The notes under the pieces are model-generated. The model ran no database searches and was not told the origin of the DNA. It saw only the letters and a list, made by a program, of their open reading frames with translations. Shown piece by piece: positions 27,902 through 38,880 of a DNA stretch of 64,000 nt. Made by a program: the position numbers and the translations under genes. The stretch's first letter is position 1, and every line of letters starts with the position of its first letter. The DNA is taken from positions 620,001 to 684,000 of the forward strand of contig VWZS01004380.1 of NCBI GenBank assembly GCA_013397075.1. Reading direction: 5' to 3'. The DNA comes from Rhabdornis inornatus (taxonomy: Eukaryota > Chordata > Aves > Passeriformes > Rhabdornithidae).

Positions 27902-30900
27902 CAAAGTGAATTCCACATTCCTCCTGTAAAATATTGAAATGGTATTTGTGCTTCATTTATTTTCAAGAGGGATAAGTGATCCAGCATTAGAGGGGAATCT
28001 TTGTTGGCAGAGCCCTCAGACTAAGGAAAGACTGCTACTGGAAGAAACGGGAAAGAAGCAGAAGTAGATTCTACAAAAAGTGTATTTGCCGTAAGAATAT
28101 GGCCTAATATAGTTTTCTGGGGAAGTCAGAACTATCCCCCTTCGGCTGCTTATTCCCATGACTGAAAGTAAAAAGAGCTGTTGAATGCATGTACAATCAT
28201 CAGTCCCATAAGCAACTCTGCCAGGGAGGGAAGACAAAGTTTTTCAAAATAGGCCAAGACCCTTCTTAAGTATCAAAAGCTTTTGTATGCAGAACATTTT
28301 TTCCAAACAGAAAAGGGCCTGCTCCAGATAATCTGGAAGGGAACAGAATTCTCATTTCTGCAGTGTTTTGAAAACTCCTGACGTTAGTTTTATTTACTGC
28401 AAGTTTCCAGGAAGCTCTTGCATCTGATGAAAATCTTGCAGGGACACCTTGTAACAGCTTGCAGTTCTTCTAAATGATCAACATGTCCAACCATACTGTT
28501 CAGGGCTTTTTGGGAAAGGCATTCCCCACTGCACAACCACAGGTGATCCCACAGAGCTGCTGAGATCATGCAGGGTTTTACACAAAATCAAGCCACGCTA
28601 CATTTTTGTACAAAAAGTGATCTCTGACACTTGGAGGTATCTTCTGGGTTACTTTGTAGATTAGCTTTTAAAGGAGCGTGAGATATTGGACAAAAGCACT
28701 GCAGAAGTACAAAGAATTATAAAGTTAATCTAGTAACACCTGCAAGGGCTTTAATGCTTTGAAAAGTCAGACTACATAAAGAATATATTCAGACAGACGA
28801 CCCTTTTTCTTACTCCTTCCAATGATCCTTGCAGGGTGATGCAAGACAGTAGTCTACAGAGATGGTTTTTACTATTATCTGATGACCCCATCAGTCCAAA
28901 GACACCCTAGTGTAAGTGTCCTGAGGATGTTTAGCTGCTTCCAAGTTCCACACTTCACAGCTATCTTTGCTCCACACAAACAGGATGGCAGCTGCTGGGA
29001 ATCAAACATCTCAGCTAAAGACAGCAAGGTACATGCAGGTAACTCCTTCAGCACTACTCCCTGTCTTACAAGGGAAAAGATGAGCAAGAGAGAAGATGAA
29101 GAAAGCTCCTAACACAAAAATTAGTTCAGAGATGGATTGTGGATTATAGATCATCTTGCACTTGATTTGAATTAGGTAAAGGTTGTGTTCATCAGGGGCT
29201 ATGTAACTGCAAGGAGTATCACATTGAAGGTACATAGCATTTCATCTTTGGACACTTAAAAAGTTTGGGTTTTTTTCCTGTTCCAACCTGGTATCTCCTT
29301 GCAATACTTGTGCATTTCACAAAACGCTCAAGAGCCCAGGCTACTGTGCCCTGCACTCCCAGAATGGGGTTACAGGTATTTTCAGGCTGGTCTCTGCTGC
29401 TAAGATCTCTAATACTCAAATTGGACATCCCATTCTCTCCAGACAATGCAGAAGGCATAAAGTCACCCATTTTCTGGGTTATCCCTGGAACAAAATCTGC
29501 CACTGGTAGTGGTCCCACTACTACAGAAGTGTCATGGGAAGCAGCCTTACCCAAAGCACACAACCATACAGTTCCCTGGATTCTGATCTGGAGCAAATTA
29601 CAGTAAGTTACAGGATTTAGACACCTTCATCGGTCCTAACACAACTAGGTGGGTCCCTGAAGCTGTACAGCTACAGACATCACCACGCTCTAAAAAACAA
29701 CACAGAAAAAAAAAAGATATCCTCATCAGGCTTGCAACACAGCAGCAGGGACTACTCAAGGTGAAGTCCAAAAAACACCTACATTTTAAGAGATCCTTCT
29801 CCAGACACCTCGTATTTCCCCACCCCTATGGCTGTGACACTCCTGGAAAACTGCTGACAGTTAGAAATCTGCACACCTCTCTGCAGCCCTGTGACACTTC
29901 CCCAGGAATTATAACATGCTTTTAACCTTGAGAAGTGCAGCAAGGTATTTTAAAGCAGTTATTGTGCAGACCTGGGAATGCAGAAAAGAGATCCAGAGAG
30001 AAAAAAATAAAAACACGCAAACCATTTTCTGAATACAGAAGGAATGTGGAGCCTCAGGTAGTAAAATACACAGTGAGAGGCTGGAGGACTTTTTTCTGAA
30101 GGTATCTCTAAAGCTGAAATTCACTTAAGAAGTAAGCTTTTTCATACACATTTCTAACTTAAGAAGTCAGTTTCCAAAATTTAAGCTAATGCTAAGTTTA
30201 TTAATTAAACCCTGCTTTGAGAGCATCTAAAGATGCTTGTCTATCCTTCACTGAAAAACCTGGTACCAATTTTCAATCTCTGAATGTCAGTAACCCTGAT
30301 ACCTGACATGAATATTGAAGGAACAAGTGGCTTTTACTACATGGTAAAATGCCAAGCATTGGTAATGTGAGATACCAATACAAACTGCTGATAGTCCTGT
30401 CAAGAAATGTGGTTAAGACAGTTTTAGCAGCTGGAAACTAACTGCACTCAGTCATTAACTGCATGCATCAGACCAGCATGAAGTGTATGGTTTTGTTCTT
30501 TCCAATTAAGGTAAGTACAGCCTTCTCATGTTATGAAGTTACTTTTGGGGGGATACTAAGAAAATCTGAAAGGTGCCTATTAACCATTGTATTTGGACAC
30601 AGAGAAGGCAAGCAACTCCCAACTGCTTTTTCCACATGATTTTACTATATCCTTAAAGAACCTTCAAAAAATACCATCCTAACCAACCATACATACCTAC
30701 ATTAACAGGTGGGGACACTCAATTGTAAAGAAATAAGCGTTCCCTCTCAAGGAGTTTGATGCACAACCCAAGGATAAAGTGATATTTTGTGCTTCATGGC
30801 TTTTTCTTGTTCTTCTCTCTCCCTCCTGTCCATGTGTTAGCAGCATTACACCAACATATTTACTCTCCACCTAGAAGTGTTCAGCTAAAAATAGAAACCC

Positions 30901-31536
30901 TGTTGACCTAAAAATAAAGCCCCTGTTTATAAATTCTGTATTTAACATCAACTACAGAATTGCCCACCCATATATGCACACAGCATCCCGACTTCCCTCG
31001 GTTTAGCCTATAGACAGCTGCTCACCTCCAGGCTCATCTCTGGGGAAATGCACTCATGCAGGAGGTACCCACGGGCCAGGCAGGTCAGTCCCAGCAGAGT
31101 ATGAGGATGGCTGCTGGAGAACCAAACCAGTTCACAGCAGGAATGTGCCTCACAAATGTAAGCACATTCATTATAAGCTGCAACGAGCTCTCTTTCAGAC
31201 ACGAGTCTGTATCAACACACCCCAAAAACACATGTCCCCATGTGACTCAGCATCCAATGGTTACACTCATTAGGCATGCATAGCCAGCAAACACAGTCTT
31301 AAATCCCTTAATCACAGGTCAAAAGAGTTGTCAAAGCCTGCACTGATGGGATCAGGAAAATGCTGAAGTGTTTTAAACAAGGAACATTAGCTCCTATGGA
31401 AGGGTAAAAGTACTCAGAAGCTGCATCGGTGATTTACAGGACCAAAGTGACCTCTTGGACCTGCATCCAAAAAAAAAAAAAACATACGCACAATTTACTT
31501 GAGAAGTTTCATATTTTTAAAGTATACTGGGAAACA

Positions 31537-32032
31537 TGAGGCCACAACTGTAGTATTGTGCCCAGTTCTGAGGGCCCCAGCACAAGAGATACATGAACAT
31601 ACTAGAGCTAGTCCAAAGGGGGTGGAGCATCGCTTTTGTGAGGAGAGGCTGGGAGAGCTCTTCAGCTTTGAGAAGAGAATGCTCAAGGGGAGGATTTTAT
31701 ACATGTATATAAAAATCTGAAGGGAGGGTATAGAGATGACAGAGCTGGGCTCTGCTCGGTGGTGCCCAGCGACAGAAGCAAAGGTAACAGGCACAAACTA
31801 AAACACAGGAAGTTCTCTCTGAACATCAGAAAACACTTTTTTTACTGTGGGGGTGAGTGGGAATTTGCACAGGCTGCCCAGGAAGGTTGTGGAGTCTCCA
31901 TCCTTAGAGTTACTCAAAAGCCATCTGGACTTGTCCCTAAGCAACCTGCTTTAGCTGGCTCTGCTTGAGCCAAGGGCTGGACCAGGTATTTCCAGAGGTC
32001 CCTTCTAATCTCAGCCATTCCATGATTCTGTG
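31537..32032 (+). mobile_element. CR1 LINE 3' fragment, forward orientation, about 0.5 kb
   Basis: This is the longest repeat copy in the window. It begins near the AGGCCACAACTGTAGTATTGTG block, passes through the block with GAGGAGAGGCTGGGAGAGCT, then a remnant of the region with CACAGGCTGCCCAGGAAGGT, and ends in TCCCTTCTAATCTCAGCCATTCCATGATTCTGTG. The order and the ATTCTGTG tail match the 3' end of avian CR1. It covers the end of the reverse-transcriptase ORF and the 3' UTR, is broken by stops and indels, and is inactive. It lies antisense to GRAMD4. The left boundary is approximate. Confidence 0.92.
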
Positions 32033-33859
32033 AAATAAAAAGACAAGTTCTCTTCAATTACTGATGAGAAACCTAGAACAAATTTTAAAAGAATATTCAA
32101 ACTTCATCTAACATGTACCTACAGGTGAAGTGCTCTTTACGGACCATCACAGAAAACTTTCTGCATTAACCTGGGATTTATAGGAAGCTGCAACTAAACG
32201 GAATTTCAGCTTTTATTAAAATGCAAATTAGTTTTCAAACATAGAGACAATTTTAAGTATTCTCAAGGCATGTTTAGAGAATATCTCCTGTGGGGTATTT
32301 TTCCTCATTAATACAGGCAAATATTAAACATATATAGCGACCCAAGACACAAATAGAAAGCATTTTTCAATGCAAGTGACCAAGCTGTGAATCTTTATCT
32401 TCCATTATCCTCAGAAGGAAAAAAAACATGCATTTTCAATCATTTAAGCATCTTTGAAGATCTGGTCTTGTAAGCCATGGAATTAAATTTACTGTCCCAG
32501 AGCATGCACCATGAGAAAGGACTGGGTGTTCAAGAGAGAAGGGAAACACAGCAAGAGTGCTCCCACCCACAAATACAGTATTTCTGATTTGCATCTGATA
32601 ACTGCTCTTTCAGTTTAGTCAAGACAAGAAGATATACTGTGCAAATGAAAGCGTACTATTAAGGTGAAGAAAAACATCCAGAACCTACTCTCTCTGAAGA
32701 CTGCAGAGCCTTTAATATTTATGAAGTCTGAAGCAGCTTCAAAGACTCTTCACTTCACTTTCTCATGTCATAACAAAAAGCAGCACTAAGTCATTAAATT
32801 TTAAGGGGAGTTCACAACTAAACTATAACTCTTTTAGTAAATTCTGACCTCTAGGAAAAGGCCTAATTTCTTTGGTTTGTGTGTGTATAGCAACGGCAAT
32901 GAAAACAAGGCACAAAGAGGAAACTTGCATGTTCAGAAACTTCGAAGACTAAAACACATAAAAACCTCAAAGCACCCAACATTACCCAACTGAAGCACTA
33001 CATTCGTTGTCTGTATTTCTGTGTACTGATTATTTCATGGATTAACCTGCCAGGTTAAGGGCAGTGTGCAGAAAGAAAATCTGCTTTGAAAAACCCTGAT
33101 AGCACTTACTGTCCAAAGCTTTCCCTCTGATCAAACTCTGTGTCATAAAAAAACCACATGAGAGAAAGTGATCTCTCCTCCTAGCATGGATACAGATATT
33201 CTTCAGCTGCAAAAAATCTGTGCAGGAAAGAAATAGAACCAGTGATACAGGATAAAGCTAGAAAATTGTGTACTTTATTTAGGCCTGACATAGGTTTAGA
33301 CAAGAGAGCCTCCAATTCAAGATGACAGAATTCCCTGAACATAACAGTGGAGTATTTTGGTTATAGCCAGGCTTTCAGGACCTTGAAATTAGAGATTATC
33401 ACTGCTAAGCCTGATAAATACTGGTGGTAATGAGAGGGAGGAAGAGACCACAACAAACCACTGAATAGCTACATAACTTTAACCCAAAAAAAACAGTGAG
33501 GTATATGTTGCCCTTGACTCAAGCCTTCCTGAACAGTATTTATTACCCACACCTATAAAAAACAAAACATCAGGAAATGTGATCTATTACTCCTTAAATA
33601 AAAAATTATTCACTGTAAAATTGTTAATGGGACCATATGTTATACAAAACACTGTTGTTCAAGAGTCCCTATAGATTCGGTGGTGATACAGTCAAAAAAT
33701 AAAATGTGAATTTTCAGCAGACAAAACAAGGAGAAAAGGGATCTTTGTTATTCTTCCAACAGATCTGTCGTCACTTTGGGGGTTAAACACCGCTCCCTAG
33801 CTTTGAAGTCTCTGCATTAAGGATGGAATACCCAAGTACCAGAATGACGCTGAAAACAC

Positions 33860-33887
33860 ATCACATGTATGCAGTATCACATGTATG
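33860..33887. repeat. Two-copy 12-base direct repeat (period 16)
   Basis: ATCACATGTATG occurs at 33860-33871 and again at 33876-33887. It lies in GRAMD4 intron 1 and resembles no known family. Confidence 0.75.
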
Positions 33888-36416
33888 TGCTTCGTATGTA
33901 TCCACAGACAATGTTTCATACCCAGGACCTGTACCTGACCCTTAACAGCAGCACTAATCACTCTCAGACACTGCAAGGGTTCCCTTGCCAAAATAAAGTA
34001 TTATAGCTGGGGTTTTCATCCCCAGGTTTCAAACAACACTGAATCTCTTTGGCACATAATACTGCTCCAGCCATTCATTCTTATAATGAACTTCTATTCT
34101 TATAACCTTTCAATATCTCTCACGGGAAGAGAAGGGGTAGGGGCAGGGAACGGTTTCTGCTATAAACCACTGAGAATTAGTTTCCAGCTGGAAAGACAAC
34201 AGGGCTGCCAGTCAGCCCCCTGATTTTGTCTCCTCATTTGGGATCGCCTTTCTATCAGTCTCTTTAAAACCGGGTCCCCTGAAAGAGCAGAGCCAGGACA
34301 GGCTTTTCCCAGCTGCTGCCCTTAATTCCTCACCCCCCACAGGTACTGATGTCAGGTCACCAGGACACAGCGATGCTGGCAAGGCATCAGGCGGGAGGTC
34401 AAAGCCTGGGTGATGCCTTCACCCAGAGCAGAAGCTGTACCATGCCAAGGAGTGGCACATATACATCCGAAGCAGCCAAACCCAGCCTGCTTGAGAGCCA
34501 CCCCCTGACCAAGGACATGCTGAGAAGATCACGTCTCAATAGTGCCACAGTCAAATGAGGAAGAAAACCAAAACCAAACCCACCAGTCTGATACTTGAAC
34601 TCAGGTTAGTCCCACCTACCACCGTCTGAAACCAGCTCCAAGAGCTTACCTGCAGAGCAGGATGCACGACATGGCTCATTTCAGTTCAGTCTGGCATCTC
34701 AGCCCAAAACCACCTTTATTAGGACAGATGGATGAGCCAAACATTCTTGTGGCCACCATATGAAAAAGAGTGAAACATAACTCAGGCTTTCATGGAATTT
34801 TGCACAAATTCAGTGCCATAACAACATCAATTTTGTATTTTATCAGTTTCAGAGCTAGTAGTTTAACTGTCAGCCTCCAAAGAACACAGACTAGGACTAA
34901 AAAAAGCCCTCCCTTTCTGAATAACTAGATGTGGTATTTGATAACTAAATACAGCATTTTAAAAAGTAGTTAAACTCACACTTCTAATTCTGTGGAATGA
35001 AACAATCACATGTTAAAAGCAAAGGCAGGATACTGCCAGATAATGCAAAGCACAGGGACCTAAGAACTCTACTTTATTAAATATTTCCTCTCCCCACCCA
35101 CGTCTCAACCACCACTGGAAATGTGATATCGAGAACTTCTCCATCATTCATTCCATAATCATGCAAGCTTAACAGCACCTCAAACAGCAGAATCAAACCT
35201 CGCATCTACCCATCTAAAACTCCTGACCTGCAGCAAAAAGGCAAGACATGACAAAACATGACAAAAAGCTGTCATTTCCCATTTGCCCCATTTGCACACA
35301 CAAGCCCAACGATGACCCACAGGAGCATGCAAAAGGCCACAAAATCTACGCATACCTATTGACCTGTCTGAAGGAGTCCAGGCTGACAGCCTGAACTGCA
35401 AAACAGCCATTTACCATGCCATCCTCTCCTTGCGAGTAAGCTCTCCAGCAGCATTCCTCTGCTTCCACTGTTCCAGCACTCCCGTGCCTCATTGCTCCAC
35501 ACCAAGATGCATCCAGATACTGCATGCTCTGAGGAATCAGCACATCGGTGGCTGCTATTTACCGTGAACGCGTGGCTAGCCCTGAACTCGGCTAGGCAAA
35601 GCTACTGCTCAGGAACCAAACCTCACAGCAGAACCTGCATTCCCAGCTCTTATTGCTAAATCGGATGCCACCCAGCTGCCACCCCGGCCGGGGGCGGGAG
35701 GAGGTGAAGCAGGGTGTGACGCAGCTCGCGCTGCTGCTCCTCGCCAAGGGAGATCCCTGCCCCTGCCGGGGAACACCGCCGAGCACAGCCGAGGGAGCCA
35801 AGGGCCGGGAGCGGGCTCCGGCAGCCACAGCCACCGGCAGCCACCACACCGTCCCCAAGACAACAGCTGGGGAACCCAGATAGGTCGGGCTGCGTGTGCA
35901 CACAAGGATATGACCTTTACCGGGTTCACCGCCGCTCCATGCTCTGTGTTTACTACAGCCGGTGCGTCCTGGCTGGTGGCGGCGATGCCACCGCTTGTCC
36001 CCGCAGCCCAGGGCGGCTCCTCCGTGCCGGAGGGGCGCGGGGAGGAGAAGAGGGCCAGTGCTCCGCCCGGGAATCAGGGAGGGGACAGCCAGACACCCCC
36101 GGCGCACGGGGACAGAGTCCTGGCTGCCGCAACCGCCCGGGCAGCTGGACCACCGGCCACGACCACCGTTGGCTCCCCACAGCCTCCCGGTTCGCCCCCA
36201 GCCCCGAGAGAGCCGAACAAAAGGGAACGGAGGGACCAAAAGACAGCAACCCCCCTCCCGAGGGTCCTCGTCCGAAGGTGGCGAGAGACACCGCGCCCCG
36301 AACGCAACCCTGCCCCAGGGAGGTGGCACCGGGCTAGTATGTAAAGGTATGGACACACACAAAAAAATACTATATTAATATTATTATTCCCCCTAGACGG
36401 CCAGCGCGGCACTCAC

Positions 36417-36700
36417 CCTGCTCGGNNNNNNNNNNNNNNNNNNNNNNNNNNNNCCCGGCACGGCGCCCGCCGGATCTGCGCGGAGCGGCAGCGAGCAGCC
36501 CCCCAGCCCCGCCGCGCAGCACCTGCCCCGCGCCACGCCGGCGCCCGGAGCTCGCCTGCGGAGGAGTCCAGACGCCCAGCAGGCAAGACCCTCCCCTGCG
36601 CTGGCTGCCTGCGGTGCGGCAGTGGTGGGCACCGCAGTGTCCGCAGCGGGGCTGCGCTGCCCGAGCATGCGAGCTGCCGCACCGCTGTACCGCGATGCGG
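36417..36700 (-). other. GRAMD4: Probable GRAMD4 first exon, interrupted by a gap
   Basis: Inside the CpG island the minus strand shows CCGAGCAGG followed by a strong donor GTGAGT at 36411-36416, so an exon would end at 36417. The next known exon to the left (12938) requires two bases carried over. The last two bases GG plus A give Gly, so the frame ...R-A-G-D-S-N-R continues without a stop. That frame is open upstream through the gap (36426-36453, 28 N) to about 36682, if the gap length is right. The transcription start and upstream boundary are not defined; the right limit given is approximate. The exon could be non-coding 5' UTR with translation starting at the ATG in the 12.9 kb exon. Donor quality, island location and phase compatibility support the call; the gap and lack of homology limit it. 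Confidence 0.45.
36426..36453. other. Assembly gap (28 N) within the CpG island
   Basis: Twenty-eight undetermined bases lie in the GC-richest part of the island, nine bases upstream (minus-strand sense) of the candidate first-exon donor. The gap probably reflects sequence that is hard to read through. The true length may differ, so any reading frame across it is uncertain. Confidence 0.99.
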
Positions 36701-38479
36701 TGTGCGGCTAGCCCTGCCCTGCCTTGGGCTGGACCCTGAGCCCCGCGGAGTCGGGGCTTCGTCATTCTCCGGGCTTGGTGAATGCCCCGAAACGGTGTCA
36801 CGCTTGCCGGTGCTTTGCTGCGATCGTAGGAATCGTATCGGCGGAGCTCAGTGCGCTCCGGTTTACCGGGGGCTGAAGGCGAAGGCCGGGCCGGGCACGG
36901 CCGTGGCTGGGCACTGCCTGCAGTGGGCCAGCGGTGCCCACGGGCTGGGCTGGCCGTCTGCAGCCGGACCGCACACATGCTGAGGAGCCCAGATAGTCCT
37001 CAGGGAAGGAAGGGATTATCCAGTGTACAGACCCCCACTGTGCCAACACTCAGTGAGGTTATTAATTATTTAGTAAGCGTATAGGGCTGTAAACCATTGC
37101 TCATGCATTGTTGTGTTTTGTCTTGCTTGTGGTTAACCCTGATCTTTTTTCCATAGCTTTGAAAAAACAGGGAGTATATGCCATAAGAAAATTTCTCGTT
37201 CCTCTCACCTCCAGTCTCACGGGTTTGGTAATGCAGGGGCTGCTAACCGAGTGGCTGCTGTGCAGCATAAGCAATATTATACGATTTTGTAATAGATTTG
37301 TCTACCTCAGCATGCGCCTCTAGCGCAAGGGGGATGAGCTGTGGTTTGTTGCGCGGCATCCTCCGGCGAGCCCCTGGAGAGGGTGGCCCTGTCCCTACTG
37401 CTTATCTCCAGCAGATTTGTCCATTTGCAGGGTGGCGATAGATGGCACGTTCTTTGCTCACCAGCATCCTTATCTTTCACGTCATCTCATGCCCTTTGCA
37501 TGCTGGCTTTGTAACTCTTTTATTTTTTGATATCAAGAATTTATGAATCAAAAGATGGGGGAGTGTGGAGGCTGAGTCAGATCGTGAAAAAGGAAAGCCA
37601 AGTGAGAGTGTGCAATTGCATATCACATTTACAAACATGGTTTCATTCATCTCCATATGTTACTACTAATAAAGCTCTGGTTTCTCAGATTGGAACTACC
37701 CTGAGAACACTGGTCTTCCTGGGGTTTTTTCTCTATAGCTTCCATAGTATTTGTGCTACAATGTGTTATTTTTCTGGTTATGTTTTCATTATATTGAACA
37801 CGTTAATATCAGAAATAATTTGATAATGTGAATGTACTTCCCACACACTCCCTCTTGTTCCTATTATTTGATGTGCAAAAGACTGACAGTTTATTTACAA
37901 GCAGCAATTTCTTTCCCTCTGTACTGGTTAAATTTCCTGATTATAATAACAAAAAAGGCTTTTTTTTCCCTGAGTTCTTACTTACCCCTGTTTCTTTCCT
38001 CTTTCTTTCCTCATTTTACTAATGATAGCCAAATCCATCATGGTGATTTTGAAGCTGCAGGAAATTTACCTTTGTATACTGAAAGATTTCTACAGAAGCC
38101 TCTATAGGCAAAGGGAGCCAGAGACCAAGGTGTGCTTTGAGCAAAATGGTGTCTGGGGTTTTCTTCCCCAGCAGGGAGGTACAACTGTGGCATGTACAGT
38201 AATTAATTTAATCCAGTGTTAAGAGAGAAAGAAGAATTATTGTATTGGGAAAGAGGTTTTTTTCAAGTATCAGATGTAAGATTTAGGCAGCAATTTCAAT
38301 GACCTTTGTGATTTCTGTTTCAGACAAAAGGCAGCAACCTAGTACAAGGGTAATCGTTATCTTCTCCCAGCGTCGTCCTTTGTTCTCCTTGGGTTTAGCC
38401 TGTCACTTCCTAGGGGGTTTGCCTCTGTCCCTTGTTGGGACAGCAGCACCTCTCACCCATGACTCTGAGAAGTGCTGTC

Positions 38480-38880
38480 CTAGCAGTGTTTTGGTTTTTT
38501 TTCCACTGCTTATTTTACATCTTCTCTGCTGCAGAAGTCTTCTTTTCTTCTTGTGACCCTTCTTATGAGTCTCTTCTGTGTCTTATTTATACATCAGTAT
38601 TTCTGCCTTACCAAACATTGTGCTCATTACTTTACCTTCCTCCTCTCTCTGTTTTTTGTCCACTCATGTCTTTTCTCTCATTTTTGTCCTCTTTCATACA
38701 TCTTCTTCTTACACCTCTTTTTCCCCCTCTTTGTCATTTTTTTATACCCTCTCTTGCTCTCTCCTGTCTGACATCTCACTTCTGTCTACTGCCTAACTCT
38801 GCTTTCTTCTTGGCATTTCTTCTCCAAGCTGTTCCTTTGGTTACTGTCCTTTTCCTCCCTTACATTTACATATATTTTAC
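38480..38880 (+). repeat. Polypyrimidine (T/C-rich) tract
   Basis: About 400 bases on the plus strand are dominated by T and C with short TTCTTC, CCTCTC and TCTTTT words. The strand bias removes purine-containing stops, which explains the spurious 150-codon frame at 38432-38884. It grades into an AT-rich TATATA patch. Such tracts can form triplex DNA or arise from simple-sequence drift. Edges are by eye. Confidence 0.75.

Larger units (their letters stand above)
12939..36416 (-). other. GRAMD4 intron 1 (about 23.5 kb, provisional)
   Basis: This spans the acceptor at 12939-12940 to the candidate donor at 36411-36416. It contains two CR1 fragments (17938-18030, 31537-32032), a poly-A run with one N (19606-19626), an A17-type run near 23830, a (CA)7 run, a hairpin at 27351-27386 and short duplications at 27866 and 33860. 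Alternative first exons could lie here but none is recognisable. Its full length depends on the first-exon call. Confidence 0.6.
35650..36980. promoter_or_regulatory. CpG island, likely GRAMD4 promoter
   Basis: This is the only long stretch in the window that is very GC-rich and dense in CG dinucleotides. Flanking DNA is AT-rich and CpG-poor. It includes GC-box-like sequence (GGGGGCGGGAG, about 35691-35701) and no obvious TATA box. It lies at the 5' end of the minus-strand GRAMD4 gene and contains a minus-strand donor at 36411-36416. CpG islands of this kind usually mark broad, often bidirectional promoters. Long open frames on both strands here, up to 256 codons, are expected from GC-rich sequence with few stops and are not annotated. 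Boundaries are by eye. Confidence 0.8.

Noticed and set aside
35592..36978. Several long open frames (up to 256 codons) on both strands
   Set aside because: They all lie in the CpG island, where stop codons are rare. Frames overlap on both strands and in several phases, low-complexity Pro/Arg/Gly composition dominates, and one crosses the N gap. None resembles a known protein.
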